Source: Tepidanaerobacteraceae bacterium
GTDB taxonomy: Bacteria; Bacillota; Thermosediminibacteria; Thermosediminibacterales; Thermosediminibacteraceae
Length of the DNA stretch: 52,301 bases
Assembly: GCA_030446005.1 (NCBI GenBank)
Contig: JASUSP010000002.1
Location: 1 to 52,301, forward strand
Reading direction: 5' to 3'
A program made the position numbers and the translations under genes. How positions within the stretch are numbered: position 1 is the stretch's first letter; each line of letters begins with the position of its first letter. Of the stretch, positions 18,140-26,725 are shown in pieces. The notes beneath the pieces were generated by a model. The model had not been told where the DNA came from. It did not search any database and worked only from the letters and a program-made list of their open reading frames with translations.

Positions 18140-18420
18140 CAGCTGGGCTATTTATAGTCCGCCCTTTCAGAGAGTGCTCATTCCCAGCAGGCGGTATTCA
18201 AGCACTCCCATAGCCCCTGCCCCAAGAAGCAGGAACTCGCGCCCTTACCCGGGTCTCCCCACTTGCCCTGAATGTAATACTCCCTTCAGGACAGAGACAT
18301 CCCTTAATACTTTCTCAGGGGAGAGTGGCGTCACCACCGCTACCTTGAGAACTCGCCAGAGATTGTAGCTTTCGCTATAGGCACCAAGACTTGTTCCATC
18401 CAGAGGTCTTGGTCCCCTCC
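18140..18420 (-). ncRNA. Probable omega-RNA of TnpB, overlapping its 3' end
   Basis: TnpB nucleases use an RNA made from the 3' end of their own gene and the element's right end (family knowledge). Here the minus strand is unusually GC-rich and foldable: CCCTGAA/TTCAGGG near 18270-18300, CCTGC/GCAGG near 18215-18235, and GAGTGCT/AGCACTC near 18172-18206. The last 60 TnpB residues are low-complexity and do not look like protein fold, as expected for translated structured RNA. Exact ends and guide start cannot be set by eye. Confidence 0.4.
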
Positions 18421-19696
18421 CTGGCTCACTCCCAAGGCTTTGTAATAGTCTTATCGTCCTTTCTATCTCCTGTAGTTGCCTTTTCTTTAGTTGTTTGTTC
18501 TTGACCGTTCTATTTACGTACTCTTTTAGTTCCTCCAATTCATCAGCATCTAAATCTTTTAGAATTGCCATATACCCTTCGGGAATTTGCTCTTTTAACC
18601 CAAGCCCTCTTCTTGCTATGACATACGCTGCTGCCACGTCCTTGCTTATCATATGCTGCGGTGCATATTTCAGCATCCCTATCACTGATGTGTAGGCAGG
18701 ATTGACCTCTATGATTTGTATGCCCTTTCTCTTCGCTAAAATCTTGATTTTCTCTACAAGCGACCCGTAGCTGAAATTGTGTCTTATCCTTCTCGATTTC
18801 CTCCCCGAAAAGTCTCCTCTTTTTCCTTTGTCTCTTATGTCCAATCTTTCGATTGCTATCGCTTTTTTCTTTTTTTCTGCCAGCCTTACTACTTCGTGGG
18901 CATATTGCCATCTGTAATATTCCCTCTTATTTGAATTGCCGCTTACAAGTTCGGGCATCGGAATTTTGCCGTGTCCTGCTAATTGTCCGTTCTCATCTGT
19001 TTGTGCCCATGCTATATGGTTCGGATATGCGTTGACGTCTATACCTATAACCCCATTCTCCTTTGTTACCGCAACTTCCGGGAAGTTTTCTTCAATCGTA
19101 AAGTAAGCATATACCTTCCCGTTTTTGAGCTTTAGCTCTACAGAATAGGCTTCTCCACAAGTGCTGATTGCCTTGAGTAATTCCTCCCGGCTCTTTCCTT
19201 TTTTGCATCCCGCTTGTATCCTTGCATATGCATACTTTCTTTCACCTACGTTGATTCTAAGTACTGCACCATTTTCATCTATCTCGATCCTTGTATTCAG
19301 GTTCCCTTTCTTGCTCTTGTCTCCTCTGGAATAAAGATTGCCTTTTCTTCTTTCTTGCCATTCATGTTGCAGCTTCTTATATGCTTTTCCATTTATGTGC
19401 CGTTTCTTGAGCTTTTCAAATAAACTCCTGCCGCCAAAGATAACCTTCCTTGGATTCTCTTGCCTTTCTTTACAGGATTCTAAAACGCTTTTTGCCTTCA
19501 TTATCGCATCGTCTACATATCTCGAATTTAAATTGAAAATCCCTTGCAGTTCTCTTTTGAGTTCATTTCTTTTATGTCCTTCTAAAAGCCTGTTATATGC
19601 GAATCTTGCGCAGGATGACCATCTTCTCATTAAATCCGCTACTTTTTGCTTATCTTCCTTGCTTTTGAAGATAAGTTTAGTCTGTATTGTTATCAT
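18245..19696 (-). CDS. tnpB: TnpB-family RNA-guided nuclease of an IS607-like element
   Basis: The 483-residue protein opens with the TnpB helical domain (RFAYNRLLEGHKRNELKREL) and carries the split RuvC catalytic triad: Asp220 (GVIGIDVNAY), Glu283 (AIAIERLDI) and Asp353 (ISKDVAAAYVIARRG). The CxxC zinc ribbon normally between the last two is missing; NPAYTSVIGMLKY stands in its place, as in a subset of TnpB relatives. All three acids are present, so nuclease activity is plausible. Starts 18 bases after the HTH frame. The last about 60 residues are probably translated omega-RNA. Confidence 0.88.
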   Translation of the reverse strand: MITIQTKLIFKSKEDKQKVADLMRRWSSCARFAYNRLLEGHKRNELKRELQGIFNLNSRYVDDAIMKAKSVLESCKERQENPRKVIFGGRSLFEKLKKRHINGKAYKKLQHEWQERRKGNLYSRGDKSKKGNLNTRIEIDENGAVLRINVGERKYAYARIQAGCKKGKSREELLKAISTCGEAYSVELKLKNGKVYAYFTIEENFPEVAVTKENGVIGIDVNAYPNHIAWAQTDENGQLAGHGKIPMPELVSGNSNKREYYRWQYAHEVVRLAEKKKKAIAIERLDIRDKGKRGDFSGRKSRRIRHNFSYGSLVEKIKILAKRKGIQIIEVNPAYTSVIGMLKYAPQHMISKDVAAAYVIARRGLGLKEQIPEGYMAILKDLDADELEELKEYVNRTVKNKQLKKRQLQEIERTIRLLQSLGSEPGRGPRPLDGTSLGAYSESYNLWRVLKVAVVTPLSPEKVLRDVSVLKGVLHSGQVGRPG

Positions 19697-19714
19697 GTCT
19701 TTTTACCCCACTTG

Positions 19715-19942
19715 CTATCTCATGTATGCCTTCATAATGCCACTCTTGGGAATTGGCGTATTCTTCAAGTTTTTATATCTTCTTCTCCCTTTTGGTGTCC
19801 TAATTGGAGTTATTAATCCTTCCTTTTCCCAATTTTTTAATGTACTTCTGCTGATGTTGTATGTTTCTTTAACTTTTTGTATATTCAATAACATCAATAA
19901 ATACCTAGTTAAAATTTTATCATTTTGTATTGTTGTATTCAA
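19715..19942 (-). pseudogene. MerR-like DNA-binding head of an IS607 TnpA, recombinase domain missing
   Basis: A frame of 59-75 residues contains the helix-turn-helix QKVKETYNISRSTLKNWEKE followed by GLITPIRTPKGRRRY, matching the N-terminal MerR-type domain of IS607 serine recombinases. The frame ends about 19 residues later, before any resolvase catalytic domain, and none is found in other frames. It may be a truncated transposase or a small repressor kept to control tnpB. Starts TTG 19942 (AAAGGT upstream) or ATG 19894 are possible. Confidence 0.6.
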
Positions 19943-20004
19943 CTGTTGTTACCTTTAGAAAGTAGCTGCCAATAATATTAATAACTAATAAAAAATAACA
20001 TGTA

Positions 20005-20033
20005 TATACAAAAAGCGTAGCTGGTGGTATAAT
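20005..20033 (+). promoter_or_regulatory. Sigma-A promoter of luxS
   Basis: TATACA (20005-20010), a 17-base spacer and TATAAT (20028-20033) preceded by TG in the extended -10 position (TGGTATAAT). The start codon lies 24 bases downstream with GGGAGGG in between. Confidence 0.75.
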
Positions 20034-20056
20034 GATAACGAACGGGAGGGATTGCT

Positions 20057-20509
20057 TTGAAAATCGAAAGTTTTGAACTCGACCACACAAAGGTTAAGGC
20101 ACCCTACGTAAGGCTTGCCGCGGTGGAAGAGGGGCCGAAAGGGGACTTGGTCGCCAAGTACGACCTCAGGTTCATAACCCCCAATAAAGGTGCGATATCC
20201 ACCGGAGGGATACATACGTTGGAGCATCTCCTTGCGGGATTCATGCGCGAAGAGCTGGATGGAGTCATCGACATTTCTCCAATGGGCTGCAGGACCGGCT
20301 TTTATCTCATAAAGTTCGGCAGAACTCCTCTATCCGAAATTAAAAAAGCCCTGGAAAATGCCCTTGAAAAAGTCCTGAAAGCGGAGGAAGTTCCCGCCGC
20401 CAACGAAGTCCAGTGCGGGAATTTCAAAGATCATTCGCTGGTCGATGCGAAAAACGCTGCAAAAATGGTCCTGGAAGAGGGAATATCCTTATTTGAATTT
20501 ACGGATTAA
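20057..20509 (+). CDS. luxS: S-ribosylhomocysteine lyase LuxS
   Basis: LuxS cleaves S-ribosylhomocysteine to homocysteine and the AI-2 precursor DPD in the activated methyl cycle. The 150-residue protein has the metal site His53, His57 (GGIHTLEHLLAG) and Cys120 (NEVQCGNFKDHS), general base Glu56 and catalytic Cys78 (DISPMGCRTGF). Length is normal. The start is TTG at 20057, with GGGAGGG seven bases upstream. It has its own promoter and terminator and no methyl-cycle gene next to it. Confidence 0.97.
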   Translation: MKIESFELDHTKVKAPYVRLAAVEEGPKGDLVAKYDLRFITPNKGAISTGGIHTLEHLLAGFMREELDGVIDISPMGCRTGFYLIKFGRTPLSEIKKALENALEKVLKAEEVPAANEVQCGNFKDHSLVDAKNAAKMVLEEGISLFEFTD

Positions 20510-20530
20510 CGGCCGTAAATCTATTTTTTT
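20497..20530 (+). terminator. Intrinsic terminator of luxS
   Basis: ATTTACGG, loop ATTAACGG and CCGTAAAT form a perfect 8-bp stem, followed by CTATTTTTTT. The left arm overlaps the last codons of luxS. Confidence 0.8.
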
Positions 20531-20579
20531 ATTTTATTTGCAAGAAAGACACATTTTAAGAAGGGGTTGAAGTAAAGAT

Positions 20580-21980
20580 ATGGCAAAATTAGCGGAACTT
20601 TTTGCACCGAAAGACATGACGGTGGGAACGCCATGGAAGCGAATCGTCGAATTTTCAATCCCTATGCTGATAGGCAACATCGCCCAGCAGCTTTACAACA
20701 CCGTTGACTCCATCGTCATCGGGCGGTACGTAGGGGACAGCGCCCTGGCGGCCGTGGGAAGCGCGTTCCCGGTGTTTTTCTTTTTGCTAGTGCTTTTCGT
20801 GGCGATATCCACCGGAGCGGGGATAATGGTATCCCAGTACTTCGGCGCAAAGGACAGGGAAAAGCTTTCCCGCACCATCGGAGTTTGCATAACGCTCACG
20901 GCAATAGCTTCGGCTATAATCATGATTATATCGCCTTTTGTAGTCCGGCCCATGCTGGTTTTTATAAACACGCCCGACTCGATACTGGACTGGAGCACTA
21001 ACTATCTATTGATACTCCTTGTAGGCAACTGGGGTTTTTCGTACTTCAACATACTTTCGGGAATACTGCGGGGACTGGGGGATTCCCTGTCGGCCCTGGT
21101 CTTTCTCTTGATTTCCACAACACTCAACGTGGTGCTCGACATCTGGTTCGTGGTGAGCTTCAACATGGGTGTGGCCGGGGTGGCGCTGGCAACGGTTATC
21201 GCACAGACGATATCAGCGGTACTGTGCGCCATAAAACTGAAAAGGATGGACGACATATTCGATATGAACTTCGAGATGCTCAAACCCATAAAGGACTACG
21301 TAATGCAGATAATAAAGCTTGGGATTCCTTCAGGGCTGACCCAGGCGATTTTTTCCCTCGCCATGGTCACCGTACAGTCCCTTACTAACAGTTTCGGCGA
21401 AATGGTAATCGCGGCTAACGTCATAGTGATGCGAGTTGATGGCTTTGCCATGATGCCCAATTTCACCTTCGGCATCACCATGACCACTTACGCCGGGCAG
21501 AATGTAGGTGCAAGGAAGATGGACAGGGTCGAAGAGGGAACCCGCCAGGGCCTTGCCATTGCGGTGGGAGTCTCGACAGTAATAACCATCATCCTGCTCT
21601 TCTTCGGAAGGTACCTCATGGCTATATTCACCAGCACGACAGAGCTCGTGAACCTTAGCATGCGGATGATGCGCATTCTGGCGGTAGGGTACATCGCGAT
21701 GGCGGTCACCCAGGTGCTTTCCGGTGTAATGCGCGGTGCGGGAGATACGGTGACCCCCATGTGGATCTCGCTCATTACCACGATTTTTTTCAGAGTTCCC
21801 CTCGCTTACGGCCTCGCATATATAACGCGAAGCCCCGCATATCCTAACGGCAGGCCCGAGTCCATATTCTTTTCCCTGCTTTTTGCCTGGGTATTCGGCG
21901 CTTTGATCACCACCTATTTTTATAAAAGAGGAGCATGGAAAGAAAAAGCGCTCTTTAGAAGTTTAGGAAGAAACCAGTAA
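20580..21980 (+). CDS. MATE-family multidrug/metabolite exporter
   Basis: A 466-residue membrane protein with about twelve hydrophobic helices in two repeats. The opening (TPWKRIVEFSIPMLIGNIAQ, then QLYNTVDSIVIGRYVGDSAL and AAVGSAFPV) is typical of MATE cation-coupled antiporters that export drugs or metabolites. Repeat two has GIPSGLTQAIFSLAMV and GVMRGAGDT. The substrate cannot be read from sequence. It starts with ATG at 20580 behind AAGGGG, 70 bases after luxS and behind that gene's terminator, and ends at a strong terminator. Confidence 0.93.
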   Translation: MAKLAELFAPKDMTVGTPWKRIVEFSIPMLIGNIAQQLYNTVDSIVIGRYVGDSALAAVGSAFPVFFFLLVLFVAISTGAGIMVSQYFGAKDREKLSRTIGVCITLTAIASAIIMIISPFVVRPMLVFINTPDSILDWSTNYLLILLVGNWGFSYFNILSGILRGLGDSLSALVFLLISTTLNVVLDIWFVVSFNMGVAGVALATVIAQTISAVLCAIKLKRMDDIFDMNFEMLKPIKDYVMQIIKLGIPSGLTQAIFSLAMVTVQSLTNSFGEMVIAANVIVMRVDGFAMMPNFTFGITMTTYAGQNVGARKMDRVEEGTRQGLAIAVGVSTVITIILLFFGRYLMAIFTSTTELVNLSMRMMRILAVGYIAMAVTQVLSGVMRGAGDTVTPMWISLITTIFFRVPLAYGLAYITRSPAYPNGRPESIFFSLLFAWVFGALITTYFYKRGAWKEKALFRSLGRNQ

Positions 21981-22020
21981 AAAACCGCCGGCCCCCGATA
22001 TTTACGGGACCGGCGGTTTT
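21981..22020. terminator. Bidirectional terminator between the MATE gene and gldA
   Basis: AAAACCGCCGG and CCGGCGGTTTT flank an inner CCCG/CGGG stem. A and T tracts lie on both sides, so it can serve the converging MATE and gldA transcripts. Confidence 0.9.
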
Positions 22021-22045
22021 GCTGTGCAAAATCTGTCAGAGTTTC

Positions 22046-23146
22046 TTACATAAGCTTTTTCAAAGCCTTGCCCAGTGCGTCAGCACCCATTATAGCATTA
22101 TATACATCTTCCGGCGTCACTTTAAACGGCATGTTGTGGATGGTCTCGCCCTCAGCGCAGGATGCTTCCGCCACCTTCCTTATGTCCTCTTCCTTCACTT
22201 CCTTAATGCCCAGGTCCTCCAGAGTTACCGGCAACCCTACATCGAGACAAAAACCTATGACTTCCTCCAGTTCTTCCATGGGGCTGTTTTCCATTACGAG
22301 CTGAGTTATGGTTCCGAAAGCAACCTTTTCTCCGTGGTACATGTGATGACATTCGTGCAAAACGGTAAACCCGTTGTGGATGGCGTGGGCTGCCGCAAGC
22401 CCTCCGCTTTCAAAGCCTATGCCGCTCAGGTAAGTGTTGGCCTCCACCACATTCTCCACTGCAGGCGTGCAGGCCTTTTTCTCCACAGCAAGCTTGGCCT
22501 TAAGGCCGTCCTCCAGAAGCGTCCTGTAGCAAAGCTCCGCAAGAGTCATGGCAGCTTTTGTGCTTTGTCCACCCGACAAGGCCATGGCATTCGAGCGCAT
22601 GCAAGCCCTCGCTTCAAAATAAGTAGCCAAGGCATCGCCCATGCCCGCCACCAGGAGCCTTGCCGGAGCTTTAGCGATCATACCGGTATCCACCAGGACA
22701 ACATCGGGATTTTTGGGAAGGAACAAGTACTTGCTAAACACTCCTTCGTCGGTGTATATGACGGAAAGCGCGCTGCACGGTGCATCGGTCGATGCGACAG
22801 TGGGCACAATCACAACCGGCAGCGAGAGAAAATAGGCTACTGCTTTTGCGGTATCGAGGACCTTTCCTCCCCCGATTCCGACAATCACTTCCGAGCCGTG
22901 CTCTTTTGCAAGATTTTTTAACCTTTCTATTTCCCCTTCCGAGCATTCGCCTTTAAAAGGCTCAAACACTAGCTTCACTTTTTCACCAGCAAAGCTTTCC
23001 TCTATTGTCGGTCTCGTCCTTTTGATGCCGTTTTCGCTGGCGATTACGAAAAACGAACTTCCGAGTTTTAAGGTATGCTCTTTGATGTGTTTTAAAACTC
23101 CGTTCCCCTGAACGTATTTGCCGGGACCTATAATTGCTCTTACCAT
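22046..23146 (-). CDS. gldA: Glycerol dehydrogenase GldA-like
   Basis: This iron/zinc-type alcohol dehydrogenase oxidises glycerol to dihydroxyacetone with NAD (family role). The 366-residue protein starts IGPGKYVQGNGVL, has the NAD-binding GIGGGKVLDTAKAVA near 96-110, VPTVASTDAPCSALSV, and metal ligands Asp in MGDALATYFEARAC and His residues in AHAIHNGFT and CHHMYHGEKVAFG. Single-gene unit with its own promoter. It could also reduce related hydroxyketones. No dihydroxyacetone kinase is nearby. Confidence 0.94.
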   Translation of the reverse strand: MVRAIIGPGKYVQGNGVLKHIKEHTLKLGSSFFVIASENGIKRTRPTIEESFAGEKVKLVFEPFKGECSEGEIERLKNLAKEHGSEVIVGIGGGKVLDTAKAVAYFLSLPVVIVPTVASTDAPCSALSVIYTDEGVFSKYLFLPKNPDVVLVDTGMIAKAPARLLVAGMGDALATYFEARACMRSNAMALSGGQSTKAAMTLAELCYRTLLEDGLKAKLAVEKKACTPAVENVVEANTYLSGIGFESGGLAAAHAIHNGFTVLHECHHMYHGEKVAFGTITQLVMENSPMEELEEVIGFCLDVGLPVTLEDLGIKEVKEEDIRKVAEASCAEGETIHNMPFKVTPEDVYNAIMGADALGKALKKLM

Positions 23147-23175
23147 GGTTTAACCCCTCCTTGCCTTTTGTTAAG

Positions 23176-23204
23176 ATTTTATCACATAATGAAAAAGTTC
23201 ACAA
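23176..23204 (-). promoter_or_regulatory. Sigma-A promoter of gldA
   Basis: In the minus direction TTGTGA (23199-23204), a 17-base spacer and TAAAAT (23176-23181), followed by an AAGGAGGGG ribosome site and the gldA ATG at 23146. Confidence 0.65.
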
Positions 23205-23327
23205 GATGTCAGCATAAGAAGCACTTTTTTCAACCATTTTTCTTATATTTTCTTATATTTCCTTTCCAATTTTTCTATAAAATTCACAGCCTCACCATAT
23301 ATCCGTCAAATAAGTTTCGTCATCCTA

Positions 23328-23564
23328 TTACATATATGCCGTCCAGCCACCGTCCACCGCAAGACACTGGCCATTTATAGAAGGAAGACTCATCACTTGC
23401 CAGAAAAACGGCCACCTTCGCAATTTCAAAAGGATCCCCGACCCTTCGGCCCTTCTTGCTGCTGCAAGGACACTGGCGCCCTCTTTGGCAAATTGGTAGG
23501 CTATTGCCCTCCCGATTCCCGAACTTGCACCAGTTACAATGGCCACCTTGTTCTTCAGCCTCAT
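23328..23564 (-). pseudogene. Deleted short-chain dehydrogenase (SDR) relic
   Basis: The open frame begins like an SDR with the nucleotide site [20 protein letters not shown] but is only 78 residues. It jumps to the SDR end ([10 protein letters not shown]) after about 150 missing residues, including the YxxxK site. Part of the C-terminal strand ([16 protein letters not shown]) is readable only in another frame, so frameshifts accompany the deletion. Not functional as an oxidoreductase. Confidence 0.85.
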
Positions 23565-23591
23565 AAAATCTCCCCCCCCTCATAATCTTAC

Positions 23592-23738
23592 TCACGCCAT
23601 CCGCGCCGGCTCACCTTGCACTGTCACCCTGCAACGGATTTTCTCCTCTGTAAGCCTTTCTATCTTTTTTGAAAACTCGTGGGCCTCGTAAAAGCTTGAA
23701 TCTCCTTGTAACGAAGCAATTACTCCAGATAAATTTTA
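23592..23738 (-). pseudogene. C-terminal fragment of an unrecognised protein
   Basis: The minus strand carries an open frame without a start, beginning after a stop: SGVIASLQGDSSFYEAHEFS then KKIERLTEEKIRCRVTVQGEPARMA. The coding-like composition suggests the tail of a lost gene, perhaps the cytoplasmic end of a cation-diffusion transporter, but this is a weak guess. It lies directly upstream of the SDR relic in the same direction. Confidence 0.35.
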
Positions 23739-23766
23739 AAAAAATGCTTGAAAAGCAATCATTCTT

Positions 23767-23788
23767 GATATATATTATGATATATATC
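23767..23788 (+). promoter_or_regulatory. Palindrome upstream of vapBC, likely operator
   Basis: GATATATAT, four bases, ATATATATC: a perfect 9-bp inverted repeat 33 bases before vapB. VapB/AbrB-type antitoxins usually repress their own operon by binding such palindromes. The match to a -10-like TATGATATAT inside it supports overlap with the promoter. Confidence 0.5.
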
Positions 23789-23820
23789 CGAAATTTATAT
23801 TGCCCGGGGAGATGATAAAA

Positions 23821-24051
23821 TTGGATGTGGCAAAAATTTTCAAAAACGGAAGAAGTCAGGCAGTTAGATTGCCTAAGCAGTATCGCTTTAATGACTCTGA
23901 AGTATTCATAAAAAAAGTCGGCGAAATCGTCGTTTTAATTCCCAAAGATAGCGTTTGGAAAAGCTTCGAATATGGCATAAAGCACTTTTCCGAAGATTTC
24001 ATGGAAACTAGGGACCAACCGGAACCAGAAAAAAGGGAAGAGATGAAATGA
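23821..24051 (+). CDS. vapB: VapB-type antitoxin (AbrB/SpoVT fold)
   Basis: The small protein has the AbrB-like DNA-binding head VAKIFKNGRSQAVRLPKQYR, followed by a charged tail that would bind VapC. I start at TTG 23821, nine bases after GGGGAG; the ATG at 23812 touches that site directly and an upstream TTG precedes it. About 76 residues. It ends in an ATGA overlap with vapC. A decayed near-copy lies at 32253-32564. Confidence 0.88.
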   Translation: MDVAKIFKNGRSQAVRLPKQYRFNDSEVFIKKVGEIVVLIPKDSVWKSFEYGIKHFSEDFMETRDQPEPEKREEMK

Positions 24052-24449
24052 AGTACATGCTCGATACCAATATATGTATTTATATCATCAAAAAGAAACC
24101 CACCGAGGTTATAGAAAGATTCAAAAAGCTCGACATTGGAGACATTTGCATATCCTCAATAACTTTAGCCGAACTTTGGTACGGCGTTGAAAAAAGCCAG
24201 TATAAAGAAAAAAACAGAGCAGCCCTTGCCGCCTTCATCGCCCCTTTTGAGATACTGCCCTTTTCCGACAAAGCTGCAACCAGCTACGGAGAAATCCGCG
24301 CATTCCTGGAAAAAAGAGGGGAGTCCATCGGCGCGTACGATTTGCTGATTGCCGCCCATGCGCTTTCCGAAAACCTCACGCTGGTAACAAACAACGTTAG
24401 GGAATTTGCCAGAATCCCGGGATTATCCGTAGAAAACTGGGTTGAATGA
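24048..24449 (+). CDS. vapC: VapC-type PIN-domain ribonuclease toxin
   Basis: 133 residues with the PIN acidic site: Asp6 (MLDTNICIYII), Glu42 (ITLAELWYG), Asp98 (GAYDLLIAAHA) and the following LVTNNVREFARIPGL signature. VapC toxins cut tRNA or rRNA until bound by VapB. Full length and apparently intact, coupled to vapB through ATGA, and closed by a strong terminator. Confidence 0.94.
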   Translation: MKYMLDTNICIYIIKKKPTEVIERFKKLDIGDICISSITLAELWYGVEKSQYKEKNRAALAAFIAPFEILPFSDKAATSYGEIRAFLEKRGESIGAYDLLIAAHALSENLTLVTNNVREFARIPGLSVENWVE

Positions 24450-24450
24450 A

Positions 24451-24480
24451 AAAATACCGCGCATTTTTGCGCGGTATTTT
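24451..24480. terminator. Bidirectional terminator between vapC and the sugar-acid kinase
   Basis: AAAATACCGCGCA, four T, TGCGCGGTATTTT. The perfect 13-bp stem has A and T tracts on both sides and serves both converging units. Confidence 0.9.
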
Positions 24481-24498
24481 TTCGATAAAGATCCCTAT

Positions 24499-25752
24499 CT
24501 ATCGATTTTTTAAAAATTTTACGGCCTTCACTATCGATTCGTCGTTTCCAAAAGCGCCCGCCTTTGTCACTACTTTCACCCCGTCGGCCACTCCTCCGAT
24601 GAGCACGAGCTGCGGTATTCCCGGCTCCAATTCCGAATTTATCCTGCATCCGGTGGCGGAAAGTTTCTTTACGACGTGTATCGCCGTATCTCCTCCAGTA
24701 AGAACCATTCCCGCCGGTTTTCTTGCTTTTACCACCTCATGGGCAACCTCTCCCATGAATCGCGCTATAGCTTCGCTAGTTTCCGCGGAGGAAAGCCCCA
24801 AACTATTTCCAACCGCAATCGCATCAGTAACGTCTTTCTCTTCTAATGCTGATGCAATTATGACGTCCTTTGCCTTATCCATAAAATCGAGCACCTGTGC
24901 TAAAATACGTTTTATTTCATCGTAAGGGTTTATCAGAGCTTTCTTTACATCCACTTTTGCCAGAGCTATCTGGCTTTCTTCGGCTGCCCTCGCTATTTGC
25001 CTTCTGGTCACCTGACTTACGCTTCCCGCCACCACCAAAATCCTGTCTTCATTCTTTCTCTTCTCAAGGCAAACCATAAGTGCCTCGGCGAGACCCGCCG
25101 AGCCTACCCACAGTGCTTTCTTTTCAAGAGCGAGGACAGCTTCCGCTATTCTTACAAGATCTTCTTCTGTCGCAACATCAAAAGCGAAAACATCGTACTT
25201 TCCAAGGTCTTGCAATATGCTTTCGGCCAAATTTTCATTCATCTCTTCCAGCTTTTTCAGCCTCACCGGAATATCCAAACTTTCTTCTAATAGCTTTTTT
25301 ACATCGGAAGTGGTCACCGGATTTTTCGGGTCTTTTGCAAGTTCGGTTTTATCGACGGGTACACCGTTGAGGTAGTGAATACCGTTTCGAGTGGTGCGGC
25401 CGTTTTTCGGAAAGGCAGGGGCGAAAACTATAATTTCGGGTTTCAAGCTTTCCCGCAGAGCTTTTAATTCAGCTCCTATATTACCTCTCAAAGTCGAATC
25501 TATCTTTTTGTAAAGTACCGCATCTTTATATCTTGCGATTAATGAAGATATTTCCTTTAGTGTTTCATAAGCTTTCAACGGTGGAAGACTCCTGGTTTCG
25601 GTATCTATGACCAATGCATCGACTATGTCCTCGTATTTTTCTATGCCGGAAATTTCCGTCATGGTAACCGACAAATATCCGTATTTCGCAAGCTGCACCC
25701 CGGTGTCATTGCTTCCCGTGAAATCATCAGCTATAATTATAACCTTAAACAA
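24499..25752 (-). CDS. Four-carbon acid sugar kinase (DtnK/OtnK-like)
   Basis: A DUF1537-family kinase, which phosphorylates four-carbon sugar acids such as D-threonate or D-erythronate at O-4. The 417-residue protein starts FKVIIIADDFTGSNDTGVQL, has the KKIDSTLRGN motif, AFPKNGRTTRNGIHYLNG, and the C-terminal ATP-site features GSAGLAEAL, AGSVSQVTRRQI and LTGGDTA. Last gene of the uxaA operon, overlapping the permease by eight bases. Together with the PdxA2-type enzyme it can make dihydroxyacetone phosphate from a threonate-like acid. Confidence 0.88.
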   Translation of the reverse strand: MFKVIIIADDFTGSNDTGVQLAKYGYLSVTMTEISGIEKYEDIVDALVIDTETRSLPPLKAYETLKEISSLIARYKDAVLYKKIDSTLRGNIGAELKALRESLKPEIIVFAPAFPKNGRTTRNGIHYLNGVPVDKTELAKDPKNPVTTSDVKKLLEESLDIPVRLKKLEEMNENLAESILQDLGKYDVFAFDVATEEDLVRIAEAVLALEKKALWVGSAGLAEALMVCLEKRKNEDRILVVAGSVSQVTRRQIARAAEESQIALAKVDVKKALINPYDEIKRILAQVLDFMDKAKDVIIASALEEKDVTDAIAVGNSLGLSSAETSEAIARFMGEVAHEVVKARKPAGMVLTGGDTAIHVVKKLSATGCRINSELEPGIPQLVLIGGVADGVKVVTKAGAFGNDESIVKAVKFLKNR

Positions 25753-26707
25753 CCTTCTCGCTCCCTGTCAAACTTTTTCCGCGTTCTATTTTATCAAGGT
25801 ATGATACCAAAAGAGGACATAAAATCGCCGTAATTATGACCGACGCCGCAACTTGAGCCGTAGCAGCGGCCACCAAAGGCGCTAAAGTCGGGTCTACGGC
25901 AGCTACAGCGGCAGGCGTCGCGACCGAATTCCCTGCGCTCGTTCCGATGGCAGCTCCGACCCCTTTATTTTCACGGAAAATATATTTAATTGTGAGATAA
26001 CCTCCTAAGCCCGTGAGCACAACTGTCAAAATACCTAATAATATTCCTGGAAATCCCGCTTTAAGGATTGTCCTAAAATCTAAAGCTGCTCCTAAAGGAA
26101 ATGCAAAAAACGGAATCAACAACTTTTGCCCGGGTGCTAGAAATTTTTTCCATTCTTCATCCAAATTGCCCAGTATCATTCCCACTATAATCGGAATAAC
26201 CACGGCGACCAGTGCTATAAAAGGAATGTTGGCAAGACCCGTCGCCCCCATGGCTACCATCGTGAGAAACGGTCCGTCGTTTATCGAAAGAATAGCTATC
26301 GCACCTACATCCGTCGGGTCACCGTACTGCGAAGCAAGCGCCGTATAAAGTCCCCCATTGGAATTTGTGACCGCGGCTATAATAGCAAGTGCTGATATCC
26401 CGAAAAGTCCTGTAGGCCCCATAAATTTACCTACGATCCACCCTAAAGCGGCACCGATAAAAAACTTTACTGCCGTCAATGCTACACCCTTGCTCAGAGA
26501 AATCCCGGCTTCTTTTAATGTAATCTGCGCTCCGTTGCAGAGCAGGAAAAGTCCAATTAGAGGCATGGCCCCCTGTTTAAATAACGCTGTAGTAAATCCC
26601 CCTATCTGTAAAGCCTGGGGGAAAAATGTATTTATTATAGCTCCTAAAAGCAGGGGAACAACCATAAGTCCCCCTGGAATACGTTCGATAGTCTTAAAGA
26701 TCTTCAC
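25745..26707 (-). CDS. 2-keto-3-deoxygluconate permease-like transporter (KdgT family)
   Basis: A 320-residue inner-membrane protein with about ten helices, opening IFKTIERIPGGLMVVPLLLG and containing TLKEAGISLSKGVALTAVKF, the pattern of KdgT proton symporters. In this operon it more probably imports the sugar acid handled by the UxaA-like enzyme and the four-carbon acid kinase than ketodeoxygluconate itself, since no kdgK or kdgA is nearby. Lies 18 bases after the large lyase subunit. Confidence 0.88.
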   Translation of the reverse strand: MKIFKTIERIPGGLMVVPLLLGAIINTFFPQALQIGGFTTALFKQGAMPLIGLFLLCNGAQITLKEAGISLSKGVALTAVKFFIGAALGWIVGKFMGPTGLFGISALAIIAAVTNSNGGLYTALASQYGDPTDVGAIAILSINDGPFLTMVAMGATGLANIPFIALVAVVIPIIVGMILGNLDEEWKKFLAPGQKLLIPFFAFPLGAALDFRTILKAGFPGILLGILTVVLTGLGGYLTIKYIFRENKGVGAAIGTSAGNSVATPAAVAAVDPTLAPLVAAATAQVAASVIITAILCPLLVSYLDKIERGKSLTGSEKVV

Positions 26708-26725
26708 CAGCTTCTCCCCCTCGTC

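Larger units (their letters stand above)
18140..19960 (-). mobile_element. IS607-like element remnant carrying tnpB
   Basis: The unit is a MerR-like HTH frame, then tnpB 18 bases later, then structured 3' DNA, the order of IS607 elements. The serine recombinase domain that would move it is absent, so it is probably immobile by itself. No terminal inverted repeats are expected for IS607 and none are clear; edges are approximate. Confidence 0.6.

Noticed and set aside
22019-22921. 300-residue plus-strand open frame opposite gldA
   Set aside because: It is the antisense shadow of gldA with no recognisable domain.
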